DNA of 13,502 nt from JAHIEZ01 sp964598275. GTDB lineage: Bacteria; Patescibacteriota; Microgenomatia; UBA12405. Position numbers and translations under genes: made by a program. Every line of letters starts with the position of its first letter. Position 1 is the first letter of the stretch. This document shows, one piece after another, positions 1 through 6,999 of the stretch. The notes below the pieces were generated by a model, which worked only from the letters and a program-made list of their open reading frames with translations, was not told where the DNA came from and ran no database searches. The DNA is taken from positions 1-13,502 of the forward strand of contig CAZRAZ010000021.1 of assembly GCA_964598275.1 (NCBI GenBank), written 5' to 3'.

Positions 1-712
1 AGCAAAAGGCAGATGGATTTTACTTCTTGATCCCGACGAATACTTAAACAAGTCTCTAAAACACGAATTGCTAAAAATTACCCACAGGTCTGATGTTGAT
101 TTTGTCAAAATCCCCCGTAAAAATATGGTTTTGGGCAAATGGCTTCGCCACACCAACATGTGGCCCGACTACCTGATCAGATTTTTCAAAAAAAACTCTG
201 TTAAATGGCAGCGCCTTATTCACAGTCAACCCCAAACTTCCGGCAACGGTCTTACTCTTCTTGATTCAGAAAAAATAGCCATCAGACACGAAAACTACAC
301 TTCCATCACCGACTATCTTTTACGCACTATTCGTTACAGTAATGTCCAAGCCGAGGAACTCAATAAAGCCGATTATACCGTCAAAATCAGCGACTTTATC
401 TTACGACCCATCCAAGAATTCAATAGTCGTTTTTTTTCCTCCCAAGGCTACAAAGACAACCTTCATGGGTTAGTTTTTTCCTTACTCCAGGCTTTTTCAG
501 TCTGTCTGGTTTACATTCGCCTTTGGGAAAAACAGGGAGCCAAAGATAAACCCTTATCAAAAGACTCTTTTGTTTCCGCCAGTCAGGAATCAGCCTTCGA
601 ATACGATTATTGGTTCACCCGCTACTTTGTCAACGAATACAGCAAAAATATCTTTAAAATCATTCCTGTCAAAATCAGACACTGGACGATCCGTCTTTTT
701 AAAAATCTATAG
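1..712 (+). CDS. WaaE-like family 2 glycosyltransferase, 5'-truncated
   Basis: This frame is open from base 2 to a TAG at 710-712, giving 236 visible residues, so the gene starts upstream of the window. A TTG at 68 is internal and is not the start, because recognisable family sequence lies before it. Counting from base 2, residues 3-13 hold the end of the GT-A fold with a DxDE metal/nucleotide motif (D10, D12, E13). Next comes the block GKWLRH...PDYLIRFF seen in the WaaE/KdtX-like branch of GT2, which transfers a sugar from a nucleotide donor at the cytoplasmic membrane face. The family HE motif reads H74-S75 here. A paralogue lies at 1679-2452; this copy continues about 50 residues beyond the point (WEKQ) where that paralogue ends. 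The next gene begins one base after the stop, so the two are probably co-transcribed. Substrate cannot be read from sequence. Family confidence is good. Confidence 0.88.
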   Translation, partial: AKGRWILLLDPDEYLNKSLKHELLKITHRSDVDFVKIPRKNMVLGKWLRHTNMWPDYLIRFFKKNSVKWQRLIHSQPQTSGNGLTLLDSEKIAIRHENYTSITDYLLRTIRYSNVQAEELNKADYTVKISDFILRPIQEFNSRFFSSQGYKDNLHGLVFSLLQAFSVCLVYIRLWEKQGAKDKPLSKDSFVSASQESAFEYDYWFTRYFVNEYSKNIFKIIPVKIRHWTIRLFKNL

Positions 713-713
713 T

Positions 714-1646
714 ATGTCGCAGATTGCCATCATCATCTTAAATTGGAATCGACCCCAACTTACTCTCGACACTCTCGACTCACTTCTTAAAATCAGCCAC
801 CAAAAATTTTCCTATCATATTTTTCTGGTCGATAACGGTTCTACCGATGATTCTCTGGCTCTTTTCAAAAAAAAGTATCGCTCTCACAAAGATATTTCCA
901 TTTTAGCCACCGGCATTAATTTGGGTTTTGTTGATGGTAATAATTTTGCCATCCAAAAAGCTCTACAGAAAAATTTTAACCATATTCTTGTCTGCAACAA
1001 CGATATTCAAGTCAAGGCCGACTTTGTCGAAAAATTAGTCGAAACTGCTAAAGACTACCCCACTGCCATCATTGGTCCCAAAATTTATTTCGCCAAAGGT
1101 TACGAGTTTCATAAAAACCGTTACACCCAATCCCAACTCGGAAAAGTTATCTGGTCGGTCGGCGGTCAAATGGATTGGTCCAATATTCTCGGTAGTAATA
1201 TTGGAGTTGACGAGGTCGATGTCGGTCAATTTGAAAAAATCAGTACTGATCTTGATTTCATCAGTGGCTGCTGTCTTTTTGCCCCTGCCAATATTTTCAA
1301 AAAAATCGGCCTTTTCGACAGCCATTATTTTATGTACTTAGAAGATGTCGATTTCTGCCAACGTGCTCTTAAAGCCGGTTTTCAGCTTGTCTACCAACCC
1401 CAATCAATCATCTGGCACCTAAATGCCGGCTCGTCCAGCAGTGGCAGTCAACTTCAAAACTATTTTATTACCCGTAACCGTCTTTATTTTGCTAGAAAAT
1501 TTGCTTCCCCAAGAACCCGCTTTGCTCTAAATCGTCAAGCCCTAACTTACTTTCTTTCAAAAAACAAGTGGAAACGTCTGGCCGTTATTGATTATTACCT
1601 TGGCCGTTTAGGCCCCGGCTCCTGGCAAACCAACCTCCAAAGTTGA
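714..1646 (+). CDS. GT2 glycosyltransferase, rhamnosyltransferase-like
   Basis: 310 residues. I chose ATG 714 because homology begins exactly there (SQIAIIILNWNRP, first beta strand of the GT-A fold); an upstream in-frame ATG at 570 would add 48 unrelated residues inside the previous gene. Visible motifs in order: NWN at 10-12, nucleotide-binding DNGSTD at 40-45, NLGF at 69-72, the DxD-equivalent NND at 95-97, GPKIYF at 121-126, and FISGCC at 182-187. FMYLEDVDF then follows, with the ED pair at 210-211, where GT2 enzymes place the catalytic base. This layout matches the WcaA/RfbF/WbbL-type branch, which adds dTDP-rhamnose or similar donors to a lipid-linked glycan on the inner membrane face. 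All key residues are intact, so it should be active. Donor and acceptor are unknown. It ends with TGA, 32 bases before the next gene. Confidence 0.93.
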   Translation: MSQIAIIILNWNRPQLTLDTLDSLLKISHQKFSYHIFLVDNGSTDDSLALFKKKYRSHKDISILATGINLGFVDGNNFAIQKALQKNFNHILVCNNDIQVKADFVEKLVETAKDYPTAIIGPKIYFAKGYEFHKNRYTQSQLGKVIWSVGGQMDWSNILGSNIGVDEVDVGQFEKISTDLDFISGCCLFAPANIFKKIGLFDSHYFMYLEDVDFCQRALKAGFQLVYQPQSIIWHLNAGSSSSGSQLQNYFITRNRLYFARKFASPRTRFALNRQALTYFLSKNKWKRLAVIDYYLGRLGPGSWQTNLQS

Positions 1647-1678
1647 CTCGCTAGAAACCTCGGGAAAACAACAAACAA

Positions 1679-2452
1679 ATGAATAAAAAAAACACCATTT
1701 CCATTGTCATCTTGGTCGGCAACGAAGAAACTATGATCGTTAACTGTTTGAAAAGCTGTTCCTGGACCGACCAAATAATTTTAGTGGCCGCCAATTCCAC
1801 CGATCACACCGTTTCTCTGGCCCAAAAAACCATCCCTGGGCTCCTTATTGTCAAAACCACCGACGAATACAACAAAAACTTCAGTAAATGGCGCAATCTT
1901 GGTCTAAAAGCCGCCACCGGCGATTGGCTTTTTTATGTTGATGCCGACGAAAGAGTTACCCCTCAATTAAGGCAAGAAATCAAAAACATCATCACTTCAA
2001 ATCAACCACTAAACTGGTACGTTATCCCTCGGGCCAATTTTTATCTTGGCAAAAGAGTCAAACATGGTGGCTCTTACCCCGATTATGTTAAAAGACTATT
2101 TCAAAAAAAACATCTTAAGCTTTGGCAAGGTCAACTCCACGAAGAACCGGTCATTGAAGGTGACTTCGGCTACCTAAAATCAGACTTACTGCACTATACC
2201 CATCGCCATCTATCCTCAATGCTTGCTAAAACCAACGCCTGGACCGACATAGAAGCCGAAGAAATTTATCGCTCCGGCCATCCGCCCATTGTTCCTTGGC
2301 GAATTTTTAGGATGATGTTAACTAAATTTTGGCAGCGATTAATAGTTCAGGGCATGTGGAAAGATGGTACCGTTGGTTGGCTGTCGGTTATCTTCGAAAC
2401 CTTCGACACCTTTATCATCTATGCCAAAGTTTGGGAAAAACAACAAAAATAA
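1679..2452 (+). CDS. WaaE-like GT2 glycosyltransferase with altered donor motif
   Basis: 257 residues, from ATG 1679 to TAA. The start is supported by the hydrophobic first strand (ISIVILVGNEE, residues 7-17) directly after it. Family features: NEE at 15-17, VAANSTD at 36-42, WRNLG at 71-75, the metal motif D88-A-D90-E91, GKRVKHGG...PDYVKRLF, and H154-E155, the HE motif of the WaaE/KdtX-like branch. The position normally holding the first Asp of VDSGSTD is Ala (A37), and the usual Lys/Tyr before NEE is Gly14. The donor-binding end of the site therefore differs from its relatives while the metal and HE motifs are kept. The C-terminal third carries amphipathic or hydrophobic helices (WRIFRMMLTKFWQRL), suggesting membrane association. 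It is paralogous to the truncated gene at the left edge. The role is inferred as one sugar addition in surface-glycan assembly. Confidence 0.91.
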   Translation: MNKKNTISIVILVGNEETMIVNCLKSCSWTDQIILVAANSTDHTVSLAQKTIPGLLIVKTTDEYNKNFSKWRNLGLKAATGDWLFYVDADERVTPQLRQEIKNIITSNQPLNWYVIPRANFYLGKRVKHGGSYPDYVKRLFQKKHLKLWQGQLHEEPVIEGDFGYLKSDLLHYTHRHLSSMLAKTNAWTDIEAEEIYRSGHPPIVPWRIFRMMLTKFWQRLIVQGMWKDGTVGWLSVIFETFDTFIIYAKVWEKQQK

Positions 2453-2458
2453 TATAAA
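2431..2458 (+). promoter_or_regulatory. Possible promoter before the GT4 gene, leaderless geometry
   Basis: TTGGGA (2431-2436) and TATAAA (2453-2458) are separated by 16 bases and match the sigma-70 consensus at 4 of 6 and 5 of 6 positions. A start site 7-8 bases after the -10 box would fall at 2465-2466, on the A of the GT4 ATG, which would give a leaderless mRNA. The region is AT-rich and overlaps the end of the preceding gene, so chance resemblance is quite possible. Confidence 0.28.
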
Positions 2459-2465
2459 ATCAATT

Positions 2466-3629
2466 ATGAAAGCCGGCATATACGACCCATATCTAGATAC
2501 ACTCGGAGGAGGGGAGCGCTATTGCCTAACCATAGCCGAAATTCTTCTAAAAAACGGTTGGCAAGTTGATCTTTTCTGGTCCGGTCAACAAGATTTACTG
2601 CAACAAGCCAAGAACAGATTTTCTCTAAAAATAGATAAAATCAATTTTGTTGACGATATTTTTCATCTCAAAAAGGTCAAGATAGATCCCCAAGAAGACC
2701 TAGCTCAAATCACCACATTTCTAGATCACTCACGCCTGCCCCACCATAAAATCAGTAAAATTGCCAGAAATTACCAAATCATGCGCCAATATGACCTTAT
2801 TTTTTATCTATCAGACGGCTCCGTCCCTCTTCTCTTTGCTAAAAAAAACTTATTTCATGTTCAGGTTCCCTTCAAGCTAAAATTAGGTCGATTCCAAAAG
2901 CTTTTAAATACTTTTAAACTAAAAATTTCTCATCCTACTATTATCTGCAACTCAAGTTTTACGCAAAAATTTACCAAACAAAGTCTTCATCACCCCAGCT
3001 TGGTTCTCTATCCTCCGGTTGACGTCGACAAATTCAAAACTTCAAAATTCAAAAAAAATTACATTCTCACCGTTGGCCGTTTCGACAATATCTTAAACGC
3101 CAAAAAACAAGACGTCTTAATCAAAGCTTTTGCCGCTTTAAGTCCCCGTCATTCCGACTGGTCTCTTATTTTAATCGGTGGCAGTGCCCAAAACCCTGAT
3201 CAAAATCAATATTTGCTTCACCTAAAAAAAATCGCCGCTAATTTACCCATAAAATTTATTGTTAACCCGCCTTTTTCCCGCCTAAGAAAGTATTATGCTA
3301 GATCAAAAATATATTGGCACGCCGCCGGCTTTAACGTCAACCAAGATGAACACCCCGAAGCTACCGAACACTTTGGTATGACCGTCGTCGAAGCTATGGC
3401 TTCCGCTCTGGTTCCCCTGGTAGTCAACAAAGGTGGCTTGCCTGAAATTGTTAAACACGGACAAAACGGTTTTCACTGGTCAGAAACAGGCGAACTTATC
3501 CGTCAAACTGAAGACCTTATCCTTCGTCCCGAAAAGCTTCGACAAATGGCCCAAACCGCTAAAAGCGACTGTCAACAATTTTCCAAAGACAATTTTGCCG
3601 CCAAACTTTTAAGCATCATCAAAAACTAA
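2466..3629 (+). CDS. GT4 glycosyltransferase, ALG11/mannosyltransferase-like
   Basis: 387 residues. I chose ATG 2466 because the family N-terminus starts there (KAGIYDPYLDTLGGGERY, glycine-rich loop at 14-16); the longer frame from 2364 lies inside the previous gene. It has a GT-B fold with two Rossmann domains. The N-terminal half binds acceptor. A linker follows near residues 185-200. The C-terminal half opens with TVGRFD (202-207), whose Arg205 is the usual donor-phosphate contact, then conserved lysines at 213-214. The GT4 E-x7-E signature is E301...E309 within HPEATEHFGMTVVEAM, followed by NKGGLPEIV. The best family match is the eukaryotic ALG11-like branch, which adds mannose from GDP-mannose to lipid-linked oligosaccharide at the cytoplasmic face. 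Mannose is inferred only from family resemblance. The TAA stop overlaps the next ATG as TAATG. Confidence 0.93.
   Translation: MKAGIYDPYLDTLGGGERYCLTIAEILLKNGWQVDLFWSGQQDLLQQAKNRFSLKIDKINFVDDIFHLKKVKIDPQEDLAQITTFLDHSRLPHHKISKIARNYQIMRQYDLIFYLSDGSVPLLFAKKNLFHVQVPFKLKLGRFQKLLNTFKLKISHPTIICNSSFTQKFTKQSLHHPSLVLYPPVDVDKFKTSKFKKNYILTVGRFDNILNAKKQDVLIKAFAALSPRHSDWSLILIGGSAQNPDQNQYLLHLKKIAANLPIKFIVNPPFSRLRKYYARSKIYWHAAGFNVNQDEHPEATEHFGMTVVEAMASALVPLVVNKGGLPEIVKHGQNGFHWSETGELIRQTEDLILRPEKLRQMAQTAKSDCQQFSKDNFAAKLLSIIKN
3033..3054 (+). repeat. Three tandem TTCAAAA units in the GT4 linker
   Basis: Units lie at 3033-3040 (TTCAAAAC), 3041-3047 and 3048-3054, followed directly by further A residues. They are read in frame as the lysine- and phenylalanine-rich stretch around residues 189-197 (KFKTSKFKK), at the junction of the two Rossmann domains. 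This is a short low-complexity tract of the kind that can grow or shrink by slippage; the linker location would tolerate length change. Confidence 0.55.
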
Positions 3630-4504
3630 TGGACATTTCTCTTATTATCACCAACTGGAATGGTCGCCATCTACTTCAAAAAAACTTACCTCAAGTCATA
3701 AAAGTAAGCCCCGAAGCCAAAGAAATTATTGTTGCCGATGATGCCTCCACTGACGACAGTTTGAAATACCTAAAACAACTTCAAAAGAAATCCAAAAAAC
3801 TTAAAATTATTCACCATCACAAAAATTTTGGCTTTGCAAAAAACTCCAATCATGCCGTCAAATCCTGCCAATCTGGTCTGGTGGTCATGCTCAATAGCGA
3901 TATCTTTCCTCACAAACACTATATTAAAAATTGCCTCCGGCATTTTTCTGACTCCAAGGTTTTTGGTGTCGGTTTTGCCGAATCCGGTAACGAAAATTGG
4001 GGTAAAATTTTTTGGAAAAATGGTTATTTACAATACTCTCCTGGTAAAAACACTAAACACTCTCATATCACTGCCTGGCTTTCCGGTGGCGGTTCCATTG
4101 TCAGAAAATCAGAATTCCTAAAAATGGGTGGCTTTGATGCTATCTACGAGCCCTTCTATTGCGAAGATCTGGACTTGGGCCTTCGAGCTTGGAAATCAGG
4201 TTATAAACTTTTATGGGAGCCCACCGCTGTCGTCGAACATCATCATGAAGCCACCATCAGTCAATTCCCCAAAAGATTTCTCGACTATGTTAAAGAAAGA
4301 AACCGCCTCTTAACCGTTTGGCGCAACTTCTCTGACTCAAAACTGCTCTGTTCTCATCGTTGGGCTCAAATCGGTCGGGTTTTATCCGGACCCAACTACC
4401 TCAAAATCATTCGCGCCGCCCACCGCCAGGTCAAAAAATCGCCTCTCCCTATTGTTTTCCCCGTCTTAACCGATCGCCAAATTCTGCAACTTTTCACATC
4501 ATGA
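3629..4504 (+). CDS. GT2 glycosyltransferase, rhamnosyltransferase-like
   Basis: 291 residues, starting at ATG 3629, which shares one base with the previous TAA (TAATG) and sits right at the first beta strand (DISLIITNWNG). Motifs: NWN at 9-11, DDASTD at 37-42, NFGFAKNSN at 66-74, the metal motif NSD at 89-91, WLSGGGS at 150-156, and FYCEDLDLG with the ED catalytic pair at 179-180. All are intact. HHH at 62-64 and another HHH further on, at VVEHHHEA, are typical variable segments. It belongs to the same GT2 branch as the genes at 714 and 7000 but is clearly diverged, so it probably makes a different linkage. It works on the cytoplasmic face with a nucleotide sugar. Its TGA overlaps the YfhO-like gene's ATG (ATGA), so the two are probably translationally coupled. 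Confidence 0.93.
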   Translation: MDISLIITNWNGRHLLQKNLPQVIKVSPEAKEIIVADDASTDDSLKYLKQLQKKSKKLKIIHHHKNFGFAKNSNHAVKSCQSGLVVMLNSDIFPHKHYIKNCLRHFSDSKVFGVGFAESGNENWGKIFWKNGYLQYSPGKNTKHSHITAWLSGGGSIVRKSEFLKMGGFDAIYEPFYCEDLDLGLRAWKSGYKLLWEPTAVVEHHHEATISQFPKRFLDYVKERNRLLTVWRNFSDSKLLCSHRWAQIGRVLSGPNYLKIIRAAHRQVKKSPLPIVFPVLTDRQILQLFTS

Positions 4505-6963
4505 AAAAAGCCATCCGGTCAATTTGGCCGATAATCGCAATTCTACTTACCATCTTTTTATTTTATTGGCCTTTCTTTATCAAAGGCCTCCTGCCTATTC
4601 CAGCAGACATTATCCCCGGTGTTTACTATCCTTGGCTTGATATCAAATATCCGCAGTTTCTAGCCGGAGTACCCGTAAAAAATGCACTTCCTTCAGATGT
4701 CGTTTCTCTAACCTATCCTCTCAGATTAGAAAGTATCGACATGATAAAACAAAAATTATGGCCCCTGTGGAATCCCTTCATCCTCTGCGGTACCGCCCTC
4801 ATGGCTAATTTTCAATCAGCCGCCTTTTACCCCCTCAACTTCATTTACCTACTAATCGACAAATTTCCATTGGCCTGGTCCTTACAGATTATTTTACAAC
4901 CAAGCCTGGGCGCTCTTTTTCTCTATTTATTTCTGAAACAGCAAAAATTAAGCTCATCAGCTTCGCTTTTAGGCTCGATTCTATGGGCCTTTTCCGGTTT
5001 TTTTTCTCTCTGGATGCAGTACAACACCGTCATTCATGCCATTATTTACTTGCCTTTAGCTTTATATTCCATCGCCAAACTAAAAGACGGTCATCGTTTT
5101 GGACTGCTATTCTCACTCTCAACTCTCTTTTCACTATCAGCCGGCAATCCACCCGTCACTCTTATCCTTTTACTAAGCTCTGGCCTTTTTGCCCTTTACA
5201 CCTATCAAAAGGATGTTAAAAAATATTTTCAGTTAGCCTTATTCTTTATTTTAGGTCTAGGTCTATCTGCCCCCTTGCTTCTCCCGGCCATGGCCTTAGC
5301 CAAAAATTCAATCAGAAATTACGACAACATTGCTCTTAATGCCCAAATAAAATTTTTACCTATCTATAAACTAATCACCACCCTCATTCCAAACTATTTT
5401 GGTAACCCGGCCACGGGCAACAATTGGCAATCAAACCAATCATACGACAATCTCACCTTTTTTGTTGGCATTATCCCTCTGGTTTTTTTAATCTATTCAT
5501 TCACTGAAAAAAACCTAAAAAAAATAACCATCATAAAATTTTTTCAACTTACTTTTATTGCCTCTCTTGTTCTTAGTACTAAAAACCCTCTTTCTTTTCT
5601 TATCGGCAATCTTCCCTTTTTAAGTATGAAGGCCATGGTCATGACCCGGTTTACACTTTTAGGAAATTTCTCCACCGCCATTATTTCCGCTTTTGTTTTT
5701 GATCATCTCATAAAATCAAAAAAAATAGACCTAAAAGATTGGCAAAAACCGATTTTTATCCCCCTAGGCATAATTATTTTTTCTCTTTCTTTGGCCACTA
5801 TTTTTTTTATTGACAGCAAAACCGATTTCATTTCTTTACCTCGTCTTTTTTTCACCCAAAATAATCTAAAATTTACCCGGGAAACCATCACTGCTATCCG
5901 CAACACCGCCATCCCTCTATTTATAAATATAGTCTTTATTCTCCTTTTTGGTCTGAATTTTTTCCTTGCTAAATATAAACGTCTCTTCCTTGCCCTTATT
6001 CTTGTTTTGGCTATTTTCGACCAATATCAATTCTTCAAAAAATATAATTCCTTCTCTCCAGAACAATTCCTCTATCCTCAAACTCCCACCACCGATTATC
6101 TAATCCAAAATCATCAAAGATTTGCCCGGGAAACTAGCCAAGTTATCCCATCGAACACCTGGATGCCATACAATTTAAGATCTATCACCGGATATGACAC
6201 CCTTCACTCAATCAGATACAACCAATTTATTTCTTTGGCAAACGGCGGTACTCTAAAAAACATTGGTGGTCGTTATGTGGAAATCAACAATTTCAATTCC
6301 GATTTATTCAACTTTCTTGGTGTTAGCCATCTAGTCGGTATCAAAAAAATTGAGTACGAACCCGATCCCAACGGTCAAGACCCACCGGCCTTTTCAAACT
6401 TCAAACTCGCCTATCAAGACCAAACCACCGTCATTTTTGAAAACCCTAAAAAATTACCGCTTGTCTTTTCGGTAGACAATTATCAACTATCATCATCACT
6501 TGAACAAAGCGAAGAATTATTAAGAACAGAAAACTTGTCGCAGACTGTCATTCTCGAAAAAAACACACCCTATCTTATTAATCAAAAAAGCGACATAACA
6601 AACTTAGATATCAATAATCAATCAATTGAATTTGACAGCCAATCCGCCGGCAACAGCCTTATTGTCACCTCCACCACCTACGACCCGGGCTGGAAATTAT
6701 TAATTGATAATCAAATCGTCGACCAAATTTACCCCGCCAATCACGCTTTTATTGCTTTTCCTTTGCCGACCGGAAAACATCATATCACCCTCTATTATTT
6801 TCCCAACGAACTCACCCTTGGTCTAAAAGTTTTTTTCCTTAGTCTCATTTTTATTTTCTTTTACCTTTTGATAACTAATCTTACTGGTGTTTTAAACCAA
6901 TTCACTTTTACGAAATTGTCACCGGTAAAAATTTTATTAAAAAAACAATTTTCCCAAAAATAG
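4501..6963 (+). CDS. YfhO-family polytopic membrane protein (GT-C-like)
   Basis: 820 residues. The start at ATG 4501 forms an ATGA overlap and is followed at once by a membrane segment (about residues 8-30). The upstream in-frame ATG at 4360 is inside the previous gene. There are roughly a dozen hydrophobic helices, with the main extracytoplasmic loop after helix 1 (PADIIPGVYYPWLD). Family marks are WPLWNPFILCGTALMANFQ, with the following SAAFYPLNF, then DQYQFFKKYN and FLYPQTPTTDYL. A beta-rich soluble C-terminal part contains YDPGWK (727-732), followed by a last helix near 775-797. Bacillus/Listeria YfhO proteins decorate lipoteichoic acid outside the cell using a C55-phosphate sugar made by a CsbB-type GT2. 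By analogy this protein should transfer a lipid-linked sugar to a surface glycan. No CsbB-like partner is visible, since the preceding GT2 is soluble and rhamnosyltransferase-like. Acceptor unknown. Confidence 0.87.
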   Translation: MKKAIRSIWPIIAILLTIFLFYWPFFIKGLLPIPADIIPGVYYPWLDIKYPQFLAGVPVKNALPSDVVSLTYPLRLESIDMIKQKLWPLWNPFILCGTALMANFQSAAFYPLNFIYLLIDKFPLAWSLQIILQPSLGALFLYLFLKQQKLSSSASLLGSILWAFSGFFSLWMQYNTVIHAIIYLPLALYSIAKLKDGHRFGLLFSLSTLFSLSAGNPPVTLILLLSSGLFALYTYQKDVKKYFQLALFFILGLGLSAPLLLPAMALAKNSIRNYDNIALNAQIKFLPIYKLITTLIPNYFGNPATGNNWQSNQSYDNLTFFVGIIPLVFLIYSFTEKNLKKITIIKFFQLTFIASLVLSTKNPLSFLIGNLPFLSMKAMVMTRFTLLGNFSTAIISAFVFDHLIKSKKIDLKDWQKPIFIPLGIIIFSLSLATIFFIDSKTDFISLPRLFFTQNNLKFTRETITAIRNTAIPLFINIVFILLFGLNFFLAKYKRLFLALILVLAIFDQYQFFKKYNSFSPEQFLYPQTPTTDYLIQNHQRFARETSQVIPSNTWMPYNLRSITGYDTLHSIRYNQFISLANGGTLKNIGGRYVEINNFNSDLFNFLGVSHLVGIKKIEYEPDPNGQDPPAFSNFKLAYQDQTTVIFENPKKLPLVFSVDNYQLSSSLEQSEELLRTENLSQTVILEKNTPYLINQKSDITNLDINNQSIEFDSQSAGNSLIVTSTTYDPGWKLLIDNQIVDQIYPANHAFIAFPLPTGKHHITLYYFPNELTLGLKVFFLSLIFIFFYLLITNLTGVLNQFTFTKLSPVKILLKKQFSQK

Positions 6964-6966
6964 TCG

Positions 6967-6995
6967 ACAAATTGTAAAATAAAACAAACAATTGT
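6967..6995 (+). promoter_or_regulatory. Two ACAA/TTGT palindromes in the largest gap
   Basis: The 36-base gap 6964-6999 holds ACAA-A-TTGT at 6967-6975 and the perfect palindrome ACAATTGT at 6988-6995. Their centres lie about 20.5 bases apart, close to two helical turns. TAAAAT at 6975-6980 matches a -10 box at 5 of 6 positions, but no fair -35 box precedes it. This could be an operator/promoter for the downstream GT-C block. The DNA is AT-rich, so this is a weak call. I see no terminator hairpin with a T-tract here. Confidence 0.22.
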
Positions 6996-6999
6996 GTAA

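Noticed and set aside
570..713. Upstream 48-residue extension of the GT2 at 714
   Set aside because: It lies within the preceding gene in another frame, and GT2 homology starts exactly at ATG 714.
1035..1325. 96-residue open frame on the minus strand
   Set aside because: It lies fully antisense to an intact GT2 gene and has no recognisable domain; low stop density comes from the pyrimidine-rich coding strand.
2508..2515. GGAGGAGG, the clearest Shine-Dalgarno-like string I noticed
   Set aside because: It encodes the conserved GGGER loop of the GT4 protein and no start codon follows at a suitable distance.
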